Part shown: positions 32,101 through 44,424 of the stretch, in pieces | How the letters are laid out: the number at the start of each line of letters is the position of its first letter | Numbering within the stretch: position 1 is the first letter of the stretch | Assembly (NCBI GenBank): GCA_020137815.1 | Contig: CM035359.1 | Coordinates: forward strand, 493,243 to 557,242 | DNA: 64,000 nucleotides | Direction of reading: 5' to 3' | Source: Hormiphora californensis | Lineage: Eukaryota > Ctenophora > Tentaculata > Cydippida > Pleurobrachiidae | Made by a program: the position numbers and the translations under genes | The notes under the pieces: model-generated | What the model was told of the DNA's origin: nothing | The model's database searches: none | Seen by the model: only the letters and a program-made list of their open reading frames with translations

Positions 32101-35100
32101 TTACATTTTGCTTCTCAGCTTCATTTTTGGAAATCAGGTTGTCATTTTGAGCCGCTAGATCTGCTATTTTACGTTGATAGATCTTTTTATGATCCACTAA
32201 CGTTGCACACTGCGAAGATGTAATGAAATGTTTATAAGCAAAAGCAAATCTTTATATACCTTACTCTCGTTAATTAAGCTCGCATATTTCAAGAAACTTT
32301 TAAATAAGAAACTTTTTTTCTGGGAAACTACAGGTGTAAACAATCCAAAAACAAAAAGAATTTCTCCTTTATCAAGAAACTAAACAAGTTAGGGGTGTTC
32401 TATTTTGTTGTGGTGTCTCTGAATTATGTGATTCACATTTGAAAAGTTTCTTATAAAAAAGTTTCTTACTAAAGCGTTTCTTAAAAAATGAGAGTAAGGT
32501 ATATATTTTGTTTAATCCAATGACTGACTAAAAATTGATGCGTTTAAAAAGGTGACTACCTTTAGTTTTTCCGCCGTATTTTGGGAAACTAGATTTGCTT
32601 TTTCAACGGCTAGATTTGTTGCTTTGTTACGCTGTGCGACATACGCATCTCTGTATTCTTTTTCCCTTGCAGCAATTTCGACACACTGAAAAACGCAGTT
32701 TTAGGCATGACCATCAAAAACTATGATTTTATAATAAAAAACAAAACGAGCGTATAATACATATTATTCTGAATGAGATCTGAGCAAGAATTTAATATGG
32801 ACACACTACAGGAATACTTGGTAAAAACACAATAAACAGTTAGGCGGTGGTGGGTAGTATGTGAGATCTGATCCTGGGTGGGATGTGATGTGATCTACGG
32901 TTATTTTTTGTCTTAACAAAATGCATAATGTGGATCAAGTTTCACCAAATTTTGCCCCTTCTATTGTTTTGGTTCAAAGTCGCGGGAATGCTGCAAATTC
33001 AGTGTGAGAGAAATCAAGGGAAGTTGAGACTATTCGAACATTGCTTTTTTACCTGTATTTTAACTGCTTCATTTTGGGCAATAAGCTTGCTATTTTTAAG
33101 CTCAATATCTTTTATTTTATTTTCACTTGCAGTAATCTTGTAGCGGTTTGTCTGACACTCAGCTTTCCACGTTCTCTCACTTTCAACCACGTTTTCAGTC
33201 TGAAAAGCGATGAAAGAAAATATTGGGAAATGTGTGTGACCAAATTGCAAATTTTTTAGTGTGAATTAGCGATTTGGGCACTTTTTCTGATATAATGAAA
33301 ATGACCATATTTATATATTACATGTACATATATGTACTACATATATGCAACCAGCATTTTTCGCATTCAAATATTCGATATTTTCTTTCAGTATTACCTT
33401 CTGCTTGTAGGTCCCGACCTGGTTTGCTAGTTGTGCGTTTTGAATTAACAAATTCTGAACCTGTAAAGCAGATAAAGTCTGATAAAATCAAGGATTAGCA
33501 CTTATAGCTTTTGAGACTCAAAAAAATAATTTTGAGTATCAGTTTCACATTTCACTTATCAGTTTCGTTTAAAAAGCTCGCTCCTGATAGTTGCTTGTTC
33601 TTGCACCGTTGTACACGCCGACGAACATGGCCTTGTCTGACCCCAAGTTGGATCGTGCCTTCACTACCTGGCGGCATGGCTGTCCAGGTACCCGTGCTGT
33701 TGCTTCTGATTACAGTCGGCTGGAGACGTCCATCATGTCCACATTGAGACGAGTCGCGGGGTACCCTGACCCTAACAAGGAAGGCGGCACATTTGACCCG
33801 AACAAGTTGACCAGCACCTATCTCTCTAAACTAGATACCAACAAGAAGGTCAGCTTTATCTCTGATCTGGCGGGTTTGCTTTGGTATCGTGCACTCCCTC
33901 TCGGTCGGTTAGCTAGGAAGAACTTGCTATCAGATAACACGCGACCGGATCTTAATAATTCTGTGTGTAGCACACGGAGCAATGAATCGAAAGAGAAGGT
34001 AGAGAAGCTCATGGAGCATCTGGACCACACCCGAGACCGTCTTGACAGTGCTACAGATCTGCTATTGAAACGTGATTCTGAGATAATTGTACTGCAATCG
34101 GAGATTAGCGCCCTGAAAGATTCGATCATATCAATGAAAGATACCATGCTAGATAAGAGTGTGTCTGCTGTGCAGACTGTTGTTAAGGACGAGATTCAAA
34201 ACTACTCAGCTGTTCTCCAGGCAGCTGCTACTGCTGTGAACCAGACATGTGTATCTGCCCTTGCTCCCAGCAAACTCCGAACAGCAATTGCCAGTGCTTC
34301 AGTAGACCGTAGTAGCAACCTGATGGTGTATGGTCTCGCAGAGAGTGATCAACAAAGTGACAGTACTTTAGTCAAGCAACTATTTGAACATTTGTCTGAA
34401 GCGCCAGTGTTATCAGAGGTGGCACGACTTGGAAAGAGAGGTGGTGAGAGGGTACGGCCAGTGCGGGTGGTGCTGAGGAACAGAGAGATTGCCAGGACTA
34501 TTTTGGGAAAATCGGTATCTCTAAAGAACTCAGACCAATATCAGTCAGTGTTCGTTGCACCAGACAGATCAGTAGAGGAGAGAACTGAGAGACGAGAATT
34601 AGTTACTAAACTGAGAGAGAAAAGAGATAATGAACCTGATAAAGTGTGGAGAATTAGAAGAGGCTCTATTGTAGAGAGTGAGACGTGAGAAGTGTTGCGA
34701 GAGATTAGTGAGAGTGATGAATAAGCTAATTGTTCGAGATATGGATCTATTTTATGTTTTATATTTTTGTTATGATTTTAAGTTTTGTAAAGACACAGTG
34801 GGGACCAGGATGGGGTAGCAGGTTCAAAGCACACACAAGACCTCACCGTCTTCGTGCTAGCGACCCTGTTACGCCACCCTGAATCCTCACTCAGTTTGGT
34901 CTGTGTGGCTGGTTTGCTTACTATTATATAATATTTATTTCGGCGCAATGCCACTGCCAGCGGCAGTTTTGATTGATTGATTGATTGATTGAATTTCGTC
35001 AAGCAGGTCAGTATAACGGAGGGGGGGGGGGGCTGAAAGAGTGAAATTTGTCACCGTATCACCCCGGTAACATTTTAGAAAATGGGAGTCTAACCTCAGT

Positions 35101-35232
35101 TTTGAGTTGCACAACTTCATTGTTTTGATCCGAAGACTCTCTGGAAGGCAGACAGCCCATGTCGAGAAGTTGGCCAATACACCAAGAACCACATCAAACA
35201 ACAATTACGGTATCGCTCATCTCTTTTACCAT
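26145..35232 (-). CDS. copy A: coiled coil + ZNFX1-type helicase + NFX1-like zinc fingers + two ART/PARP-like domains
   Basis: Exons: 35209-35232 (candidate first exon), 35095-35136, 33398-33460, 33053-33199, 32560-32685, 32105-32209, 31759-31884, 26145-31580. All are phase 0; about 2022 aa. The first about 210 residues are coiled coil, ending in an acidic exon (ESDSDSELDNGISEELLDSV). The large exon holds a possible cold-shock-like barrel, then SF1 helicase motifs: GPPGTGKT (DNA about 30025-30048), EECAEI (about 28868), GDHKQLKP, SIDEYQGDENNYVIISLTRSN-like motif V, VAQSRAKRG. Cys/His fingers follow (27370-28000), then a PARP1-like ART (THGS, FYFSKG, KYRVYD) and a second ART (FHATAKEN, GCYFSEY, PVYVLWFI). 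Uninterrupted, so likely functional. The helicase matches ZNFX1, but the usual ZNFX1 C-terminus is replaced. Probable role: RNA binding and ADP-ribosylation signalling. Copy A's first exon is not homologous to that of B or C and is uncertain. Confidence 0.85.
31980..32077. mobile_element. short pogo/Tigger-like MITE, copy 1
   Basis: Ends read (a)atcggacaccgatttaccggg and cccggtaaatcgcggtccgactg, followed by ta. It is related to the longer copy at 52670-52840. Lies in an intron of copy A. Confidence 0.6.
33591..34992 (+). mobile_element. non-autonomous LINE remnant with ORF1 only
   Basis: Plus-strand insertion in a copy A intron. An intact 365-codon frame (33591-34688) has a heptad-rich coiled coil (about residues 140-190) and an RRM-like C-terminal part (RSSNLMVYGLAESD, VFVAPDRSVEERTERRELV) typical of non-LTR ORF1 proteins. 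About 280 bp of 3' sequence follows, ending in (attg)n at 34970-34992. No reverse transcriptase is present, so ORF2 was deleted or never carried. It is not related to the ORF1 at 7254-8500. Confidence 0.7.
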
Positions 35233-35330
35233 GTTAGCTATAGAGACAAAGGGGGGAAAGAGAGGAGAGGGGGAAAGAGAGGAGAGGGGGAGAGAGAGGA
35301 GAGGGGGAGAGAGAGGAGAGGGGGAGAGAG

Positions 35331-35400
<70 letters not shown>

Positions 35401-35423
35401 ATGGGGAGAGAGGGGGAGAGAGG

Positions 35424-35479
<56 letters not shown>

Positions 35480-36573
35480 GAGAGAGATCAGCATGTGCCA
35501 ATGTCCCAGGGCCATGGGTTCATGCGAAAGATTGGGAGATGGAAGAAAGGGTTATAGCAAAGAGAAAGAGGGTGCATGTGCAAAATGCAAAAGGTTGACG
35601 CTTTCACGGTAGAGAGCGGAGTGCGATATTCCCATACACACCGGTGTTATAGCACATATAATTGGGGTTTTCAGGGGGCAGGGATGGGGGTGTATACAAA
35701 TAAAACCTCGGATAATAGGTTTAAAAAGACATAGGTTTAACAAGACATAATCAAGTTCATACATCATGAACAGACAGTAACATTAGCAACATTTCTAAGA
35801 AAAAAGATTTAAAAAGCTGGCAACATATTATATTTTACAGTGATATAAAAACCCATTCGAACATTTTACATAGCACAGTGACGTTTAAAAAAGTATATCA
35901 TGGTCCCAATTTATGATTAGAAGCAAAAAAGAATATTATTTGCACTATTATATGTATCAATAGTATCGTATTTCCCTGCCTTCACCTTCATGGTTGGATG
36001 ACATAGTAGGAGGGCCCCATGCCGTTTTTATTGATCAAGAGACAAGAGAGAAGTTCCCGAAATTGCTGTTAATTGTTATAAATGGCTACATCATATTTCG
36101 TGAAACCTGTTAATAGGTTTGATGAAGAAGCAGCTGCTCCGTCACAGGATTTTAGTGAAAACACTAGCAAAATTTGTTAGTGTCGGCCATTCCTAACAGT
36201 GCCGATTTTAGTTACACAATTTTGTGCACTCAAGGAATTCAAGATTTCTAAACCCTGTATGATCTTTTTAGCACATGTGTGCTAAAACGACGCGATCATT
36301 CGGGTGAATGCCGTTAAACAAGATTATTTGCATTATGATATAACATAACGCCGAATTTCCCTGCTATGCCGTGTGAAGCGCCTGGATACCGTAGGTAGCG
36401 GTGAAAATTTTGCAAAGCAAAAAGGCATCCGAGGTGAATGCCTTCGGCATTCACCCGGGCAGGGAAATTTATGTTAAAATCTGTGTAACTTGGCCAAAAC
36501 AGCTTGTATTATAATAATAATAATAATAACATTCTAAAACCCTATTAAGATTTACAGCAGTCAAAGTGAAGCT
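35233..36573. other. spacer between copies A and B
   Basis: Contains (GA)n at 35257-35480, then about 900 bp homologous to the C/B spacer (shared stretches near 35690-35780 and 35780-35990), a dispersed palindromic repeat (36261-36320 and 36431-36470), and (ATA)n near 36510-36530. The 3'UTR of copy B with a conserved AATAAA lies here. No coding gene seen. Confidence 0.6.
36027..36032 (-). terminator. candidate poly(A) signal, copy B
   Basis: AATAAA on minus within tttttattgatcaaga; the same motif in the same context occurs at 45308-45313 behind copy C. Confidence 0.45.
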
Positions 36574-39500
36574 TTAAGTGGATTTGGGTGGAGGATTGTC
36601 GATGAACCACAATACGTAAACAGGTTTAAACAACGCAGCGTCGTTGAGAATAAGTTGCTCACAAAAACCTGAACCATCAGGCTGTACTTTTTTATACTTC
36701 CCTTCAATCAGGGCCAGTTTGAAGATGATCATGCATTCCTTTCCATAGCGAGCACTAAACTCAGGGTACTCAGAAAAGTAGCAGCCATCACCAAAACGTC
36801 GACCATGAACTGCTTTCCGATTTGGATCCAAATTAGTCTTTATGATACTACCAATGTTTTCTTTCGCAGTGGCATGGAAGGCGAACACTTCGTACGTTTT
36901 TTGGGACCTATCTGCGATCTTTATATTATAGCTCTTTTCACATGATTTGTTTCTTACAACTCCAACAAATTTGGCTAGCGGTTTCCCTCCCATAGCTTGA
37001 TGATATGCCGATCTTTTTGAGCAGGCTCCGTCGTAAATTCCGATGACTTTCTGGAGCAGCTCTACTATCGGGTCACTAACATTCCTCATATCGTAGTCAG
37101 TTAACTTGTATCTAGTTTCACCCTCAGAAAAGTTGGACATCAAGTCTGCCTCAGGAATGTTCACAACTTTAGGCTTCAAAGTCAGTTGGACAAGGTATTG
37201 GAAATGAAACTGAGAGGGATCATAGACTCTATACTTTGCTGGTTGATTCATCTTGGAGATGAGAATCGAATCCTTCTTATTTTTCTTGAGATATTTTTCT
37301 GGCCCTCCTTTTATCTCATGTTCCGCTACAGAGTTTCCCACAATCAAGTTTCCGATGAAAATTGAGAAAACTCCGTGTTCGGAATTTGGTAGGTCTCCAT
37401 CAATAGCGCCTTTTAGTAAATCTATCGTAACGTTTGATTTAATAAGCCTTTTAAGGTGAGATATTTCAGTTATATCGACAGGAAGAATCGGATTTCGAAG
37501 AACTTTAAAGAGTTCCTGCTGCAGAGAACCGTGAGTAGTATTTGCTGCAGCGTTCCAAAATTCCTCGGAGTTCTTCGGACATTTCACTTTGTAGCACTGA
37601 GATATACAATCAATCTCATATGCGTCGCTGTGCCTGAAAAACTGTTGACATTTGCTCTCCAGACAGAGTTCACTGTCGTCAACAATTGGTACCAGAGTTG
37701 CACTATCTCCACCATTTTTAGCTTCTTCCTTAGCTCTATCATAGGCTTGTTTAGCCACTCTCTTTTCCGCGTGGACTGCCATCTCGTACTCAACCTTACA
37801 AATTCCACAATCCTTGGATAGACAGTTCTCGATACAGCCCAGCTTACAAGGATGCCCACAGTCCACTCTGTTTTTACCACACGGATGTTTGCACAGCTCT
37901 TTTTCGCTGCATTTTCTTCTCTGAGGATGTCCACAGCTCTGACTGGTGTACGACAATAGAAACTTGCATTCTTTAACTTCAGGTTTTGAACTTCCACAAA
38001 CTTTTTTAAAGTGAGCAACATGTCCACAGCCATCAATCGTGAACTCAACCTGAACTGGACATTCGTGCGCTTGGTGTGAGTGCTCATCTCCACAAACTTT
38101 TTCACACTTGTGCTTCTCTGGACAGCTATAGAACTCTTTGCATTCTTCAAAACACATAACTCCACTTGGATTAGTTTTCCACGGATGACACTGAACTTCT
38201 TTCTGGTGACCACATTTAGGGAGTTGTTTTTGCAGCTTCACAGCACATTCCAAAGTAGCCGGATCCTTATAACATTGGTAAGAGGTTTGATGGGAACAGT
38301 CCGGAAAAATGAAACCAACTAATGTCATACATTTTGTGTGATCGTGCCGAGGTGTGCACAGTTTAGTGCACCTATGCTGTGGAATTTTACAGTCGTACAA
38401 CTGTCTGCAAGGCTCAGTACACCACGATTTTGAATTTAGGACATAATGTGATATTTTTGAAGGATCAAGACACTGTCCCCGAAGCTCCTTTTCCAGGTCT
38501 TTCACGTGGCCAGCACGGACAGAAGTATGGGGATGTAGATGGCACTGCAGGATAAGGTTCTCTTCAATCAATCCTTGAGCCAAGAAAGGTTTAATAATAG
38601 GCATCCAAGGAGCATGTTTTATAAAAGTTTGTGCATCTCCAACGAAATACATTCCCCGTTTTGCTCGAGACTGAGCAACACACCTTCTTTCCATTTCTTT
38701 CATGAACCCAATGTTACCTTCCGGGTTTGAGCGAGTGAGGGAGATGATAACATAGTTGTTTTCGTCCCCCTGATACTCATCAATTGACCTAATATCGACA
38801 CCTAATTCTCCAGGCTTCAGTGAACGGAATAATGTCCTTACCGCATGGACTTGGCCGAGATACCCACAGATAATTGTGATTTCTTCGCTTGGTACATCAC
38901 TTGCGATCAAGTAGAGAGCGAGGGAGACTGCCATCCCTGCTTCTGGATGGTTTTTTACAGTCCTTTGTTTGTCTTCTCGGTAGCTATGATTCCACCAGAA
39001 CATGGAGTGCTTTAGGCAGTTGAGAGGAGGATTCTTTTGATCCAGATTTGGGAAATCTTGGTAATCAGGGTAGATATCAAGAAGCAATTTTGAAAACTCA
39101 GGCCTCATTCGTCCCTGCTTCAGAAGAGTTTTGTAGGGCAAACCAGACAGGATCAGTCTTTCCATCATGGATATGTCGAGCCGGTAATTTTTCTTCAGAT
39201 GATACGTATCGATCTGTGGCCTGAGCTGCTGGTGATCTCCAATCATTATCAGTCTTTCCACACTTTTTGTCAGAATTCCAACCAAACAGGGCTCCATAAT
39301 CTCTGCACATTCTTCGATGATAACAATTTTCGGGTTCAGTTTCTGTATGAGACCAAGCTGGATCGAAGCTCCTACGATTGTGGCGCCAACAATCTTTTGT
39401 CGACTCAAAATCTGCAGCTTATTTCTGACATCAATGTCCTTTTCTTTAGAGCGGTAGATATTCAGATTTTCCAAAGATTCCTTCATTTTTTCAATGACTT

Positions 39501-42500
39501 CATCCAAAGAAGTGGTGAGTGACGCAAAAATAAAGCAGAACCGATCAACTTCGTCTAGTTTATGTAGGTCTTTTTCACTTAAAAGTTCGCTTTTCATACA
39601 AAAATTAGCAGAAAAATCAGACAGCTGGAACTCTTTTTTGGATGACGAACTCTTCTTCATAGATTTTATCAGTTCCTCAATCCTAAGTGCTCCAGATCCA
39701 ATATTATCATCGAAGGCAGACTCCCTCTGTGCCGCGAGCTCGTTCAAATAGTCCTCATCAATATCGTCATCATCATCTTGATCACCTTGAACGTCTTCAT
39801 CACCGTCTTCATCTTGCCAAGTCGTTGTACTCCGTTCTTTGACAGTTCTGTGAAACAGATCCGTGAGTTCGGACAACTTTCCTTTGTTCGGTAGCCAGCC
39901 ATAGAAAGCATTTCTGAAAATGTTGACAAACCACTGGGCCGCTAATGGAGGTCGCTGAATCATTTCAGAGAACTGGATTTTAAAAGCTTCCTTTGCCCGC
40001 ATCATTCCATACTCTTTACGGGCTTTTTTGTTCTTAACAGCATCATAAAAGAACCTGTCCAGCTGTTCTGGAGAAACCAGTTCACAGAAACTTACTATAT
40101 TGAACTTGGATTTTACTCTAAACTCGGTCAGCAACTTCTGGAAAGTGTGAAACTCGTTGTTGATAGCCTCCATTATCTCACGATTTGGAATCCGTTTAAT
40201 TTTTGTGTTCGCCATTTTGTTTTTCATCAGGCAACCCTCTAGCTCCTCCTCTTTTGACTGACCACCAATCCTAAGAAGCTCATCTTTGGGACAAAACTCG
40301 AGGCAGTGTTTCAGAAACTCGTCCAAAGCATGGTTTTTGTAGGTGAGGACAAGAATGGGAGGTTCATCCGGTACCTTTGGGGCACCTTTTGCCTGAATAC
40401 GAGGTGTTTTTGACTTGTTGACAAGATACAAAAGATGAGCCAGTTTTGCTCCAACAAATGTCTTTCCAGTTCCTGGAGGTCCTTGAATTATTGCAAGAGG
40501 ATATTTTAAGACATGTTCAAAAGCAGCCTTTTGGGATTCTTCAAGATCGCCATATCCGACCTTTTGCATCAGGGATGAATTGATGTTCAGTGGGATTTGT
40601 GAAGAATTAGCCTTTAGAATAACGTCACACAGGTTGAAGCTTTCCAATTCGCTCATTCGAAGGCTTTCCAGAATGTGCCGGAAGGACTGAAAGTAAGTCG
40701 GACTCTCAGCCATGATCAATCTACCTGATTGTTTCAAAAGTGTCAAAGCAGCATCCACGAGGCTGTAATTGGCACAGAAAGACACTAACTCTACTCCAAT
40801 AATTGGGCCTTTTTCCAACTTTTTAGGATCTCTGTCAATGACGGTGAGCCATATGGCATCACTGAAGTCCCCCTTCGCAGAGGCGCAAAGGAGGTTTCCA
40901 AACATTAGTTGCCGGGACTTTTTCCAATTTCTTACAGGACGATCCGGTTTGAAACTCAGGTAGAAAACAATGTTAGACCTATCTTTATCAACTTTTACCA
41001 CTCCCACTCGAGAGTACATGCTCATGTCTCGTTGATCGAGGCGACCATTGTTGAAGTCGTTGATGCCTTTTTGAATACTCGAGAAACACTCTGCACGAAG
41101 AAGTCGGTAATAGATATCTAGGTATTGGTCGACACTGTCGTAGGGCTTTTTAGTATGGACAGGCTTCAAGTAGGGAACTTTTTCAAGGGGGTCGCCAAAC
41201 ATTTCCTGAATAGAAGGAATGGTTTCCAATTCCTGCCATTTTTCAAGGTCTACCAGGCGGGCAGTTTTGAGAAGAACACGATGCAGAAATTTGGCTTCTT
41301 TTGTATTAGAATTCCTCACCAACTCGCCCAGGGATGGAAGGCAATCTTTTAACTTGGATGGATCACTTTCAATTTGCTGTTCGATTTGCCACAAATTGAT
41401 TTTACCCCTCGCTCTGTCGCTTGTAATTCGGCTCGATAACTTTGAGGTGGAAAGCATTTCCATAATTTTAGATCTCTGGCCCGGAAATCCAGTCATGTGA
41501 GGTAAGGAAGTCATCAGAAAGGAGTATAGGCATCGAATGTAACTCTCAAATTCAGCGATTGGATCAGTTTTTGCTTTCAGTAGGAATTCCCACAGCGCTG
41601 GACATGTCATGATAGTGTTCAGTGCTCCAGTCCTAGTCCCGCCATCTTGGAGAGAACTGATAATGGAATCGAAGTAATCTTTTATCTCCCTCAGCGTTCG
41701 TTGCCCGATGAAGGTTTCGACCTTTACTTGATAGGCCCTAGGCTTTACTTTTCCATCCGGCATTTTTTCGTGCGGCCTAGCACTTGCTACTCGAGCCAGC
41801 TCAAACTTTACGATGTCCCCCCTTTTAAGCGGAGGTAGAAAACTGTTCCCTTCCAGTGCTGCATCGTACATGAAAACGTCCTTCTTCTTCGCAAACTCCT
41901 CAGGCAAAACTTGGAACGGTTTTATAAACTGTGCTTGTCCTGGTTGAGCTTGGACAGTTCCATAGAACCATTTCCCCTCCTTGTCCACCTTTGCTGAATT
42001 AACTTTGAGAGTTGATACTACCCGCTGAAAAGAATAATCGTGTTCTTTAGTGAATTAAACTCTTCTCCTCTTAAAATTTCTGGGAAGGGATGTTTCAGTA
42101 ATTTTGATTATTTCTTACCACTGAGTCCAATATTTCCTCTGAGATACCATCATCTAATTCACTATCAGAATCACACTCTCTCACTACCTGAGACATTTTG
42201 AGCTTTAATTTCTCGTACAACAACTTATAGTGATCAAACTTGAGAAATTATTGATGTCACTGGTAGAAACTTTTATTAGCCCTCGTTTCTATTGGCCTCC
42301 TATATAATGACCTTCCAATACAGCAGAATCAGTTTTTCATCATAGGGGAGGGGGAGGGACCTATCAACCGAAATCAGTGTAGCAATAATAGTTTTTTTTA
42401 GATTCAATTTGGTCTGTATTTGATTTTCTTACCCTTTGTTCTTCAGCAGCACGCTGCGAAATCATATTGGCTTTTTCTACGGCTAGCTGTGCCGCTTTAT

Positions 42501-43554
42501 CCCTGTATGCCACAAATGCATCCTTGTACTTCTTCTCGCTATCTGCAATCTCAACACACTGCCAAAATGATTGTGTTTACATGACCATCATAAGAATAAA
42601 TTTGTAAGATACTGGAAGAATTTGAAATTTACTTTTTGATTTGCAGTATCCAATTCATCCACCAAGTCGTTGTTCTGAAGGAATTAAAATTCTTTATCAT
42701 TAGTGTTTAGGAGAATCCTCCGTAAAATAACATATCAGTGTTGTGGGTGTTCATGAAATGAAAAGAAATACCTTTGCAAGGTATGCCTCAAATTTATCTT
42801 TATATTTTCTTTTGCTTTGAGCCAACTCTGTGATCTGAGGAAATGAAATCTCGATCAGTCTGTAGTAAGTATTTTTATGTAAACATTGTCAACAAGTAAC
42901 CATTACTTATGCTATTGTAGACACGAATAAGGATTCTCAAAAAAATTATCATTTACGTGCCAAAAATATATATACCTTTTTGTTTGCAGTATCCAATTCA
43001 TCAATACACCTCCTTTCACTTTCGGCTGAGTTTTCTGCCTGAATAAAAGAAAAGACGTGTCAAAAATAGTCAATCCAAGATCAAACATTTTCCATAACAG
43101 ACAAACAAACAAACAAACAAACAGACAAAGAACAACAAGAACGAACATTGAACAATAAAAACGTTGTCTATTAGAATAATAAAGTCGATTGTTACCTTCG
43201 ATTTATAATTCCTGACATGACCCGTGAGTTGAGCATTTCGGTTTATCAAATTTTGAACCTGTTAATGTATCTGCCGTAATTATTTTTACGGTATAAACGT
43301 GCATATAAAAAGTCAGAAATGAATGTTGTTGAAAAAGTTTTTCTAACCTGGTCTTTGAGCAGTGCAACTTCATTTCTTTGGTCTGTGAACGCACGGGACG
43401 GCCGAAAATCCTGAAAATAGAAGGGTGACTTGTTGGGGGATTTTGTGCGTCACCAAATACTTAGGGATACACTGAATAACGTCGACAAACGCACATCTTT
43501 CTATCAGTGAAATCAGAAAATTCAAGGCATCATGAAAGAAACACTTACATTCAT
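36574..43554 (-). CDS. copy B: coiled coil + ZNFX1-type helicase + NFX1-like zinc fingers + two ART/PARP-like domains
   Basis: Best complete member. Exons: 43549-43554 (Met-Asn), 43348-43410, 43196-43258, 42976-43038, 42772-42834, 42633-42674, 42433-42558, 42119-42238, 36574-42024; 5997 nt, 1998 aa, all phase 0. Residues 1-182 are coiled coil with an acidic end. About 195-275: possible cold-shock-like barrel. Walker A near 696, EECAEI near 1084, motif III GDHQQLRPQ, VAQSRAKRG. Cys/His fingers about 1377-1590. ART1 with HGS near 1679 and KYRVYD near 1780; the Tyr position is not conserved (TIDLLKGA). ART2 from about 1895 with FHATAKEN, GCYFSEY and a PVYVLWFI end. The ATG overlaps the stop of a short uORF. 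I infer an RNA-sensing helicase with ADP-ribosyl-transfer or reading capacity; no function is proven. Confidence 0.9.
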
Positions 43555-43589
43555 TTAGAAGCTGTTGCACCATGGACCTCAGGAGCCAT
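43551..43589 (-). promoter_or_regulatory. uORF of copy B, stop overlaps main start (ATGA)
   Basis: Encodes MAPEVHGATASK then TGA; the TGA shares bases with the ATG that starts the coiled-coil frame, followed two codons later by the splice donor gtaagt. The arrangement is kept in copy C with a 10-codon version. It suggests translation by termination-reinitiation. Confidence 0.6.
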
Positions 43590-43750
43590 TTCAGCTAGAA
43601 AAATAGAAGCATTGTTTAACAGGGATTGTGTCGGGTAATTGTAAGAATAGGAATCGAGATGGAAATTCGGGTTTGGTCTAATTTGGGAATATAGCATGCC
43701 TGGGCCTTGATAGTCCAAAAGTAGTATGAATATAGAGAGAATATATATAT

Positions 43751-43863
<113 letters not shown>

Positions 43864-44424
43864 AAGAAGGTGCATGTGAGTTAGAGAGATGCAAAAGAGT
43901 GACGTCTTCACGGTAGAAATCTGACATTTGAGGAAAAGGGCAGATGCGTTCGAACTTGTAACTGTCTAAGGAGCGAAACGAAGGAATCCGAAGAATTGTA
44001 TTAATATCAAAGCCCAAGATAGAAATTGGGCTATACGATCAGATTAGACGAGGGCGCAACCAATATAATACGTTTCGTGTGGGTTGGAGGGGGGGGGGGG
44101 TATACGGCTGGTGTATACAAATAAAAGTCTTCAGATAAAAGAGTTTTAACAAGACATAAAAGATCAAGTTCATACATCATGAACAGACAGTAAAATTAGA
44201 CAGTAAAATTAGCTTGCCAGGTTAGACTGTTTTTCGCGCGCCCCGCAATTAGCAACATTTCTAAGAAAAAATAATTAAAAAGCTGGCAACATACCATACA
44301 TATTTTACAGTGATCATATAAAAACTCATTCGAATATTTTACATAGCAGTGACGTTTAAAAAAGTATATTATCATGGTCCCAATTCATGATAAGAAGCAA
44401 AAAAGAATATCATTTGCACTATTA

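Noticed and set aside
35107-35598. Arg/Glu and Ser/Leu repeat frames
   Set aside because: Products of the (GA)n microsatellite; only the small exon at 35095-35136 is supported on the minus strand.
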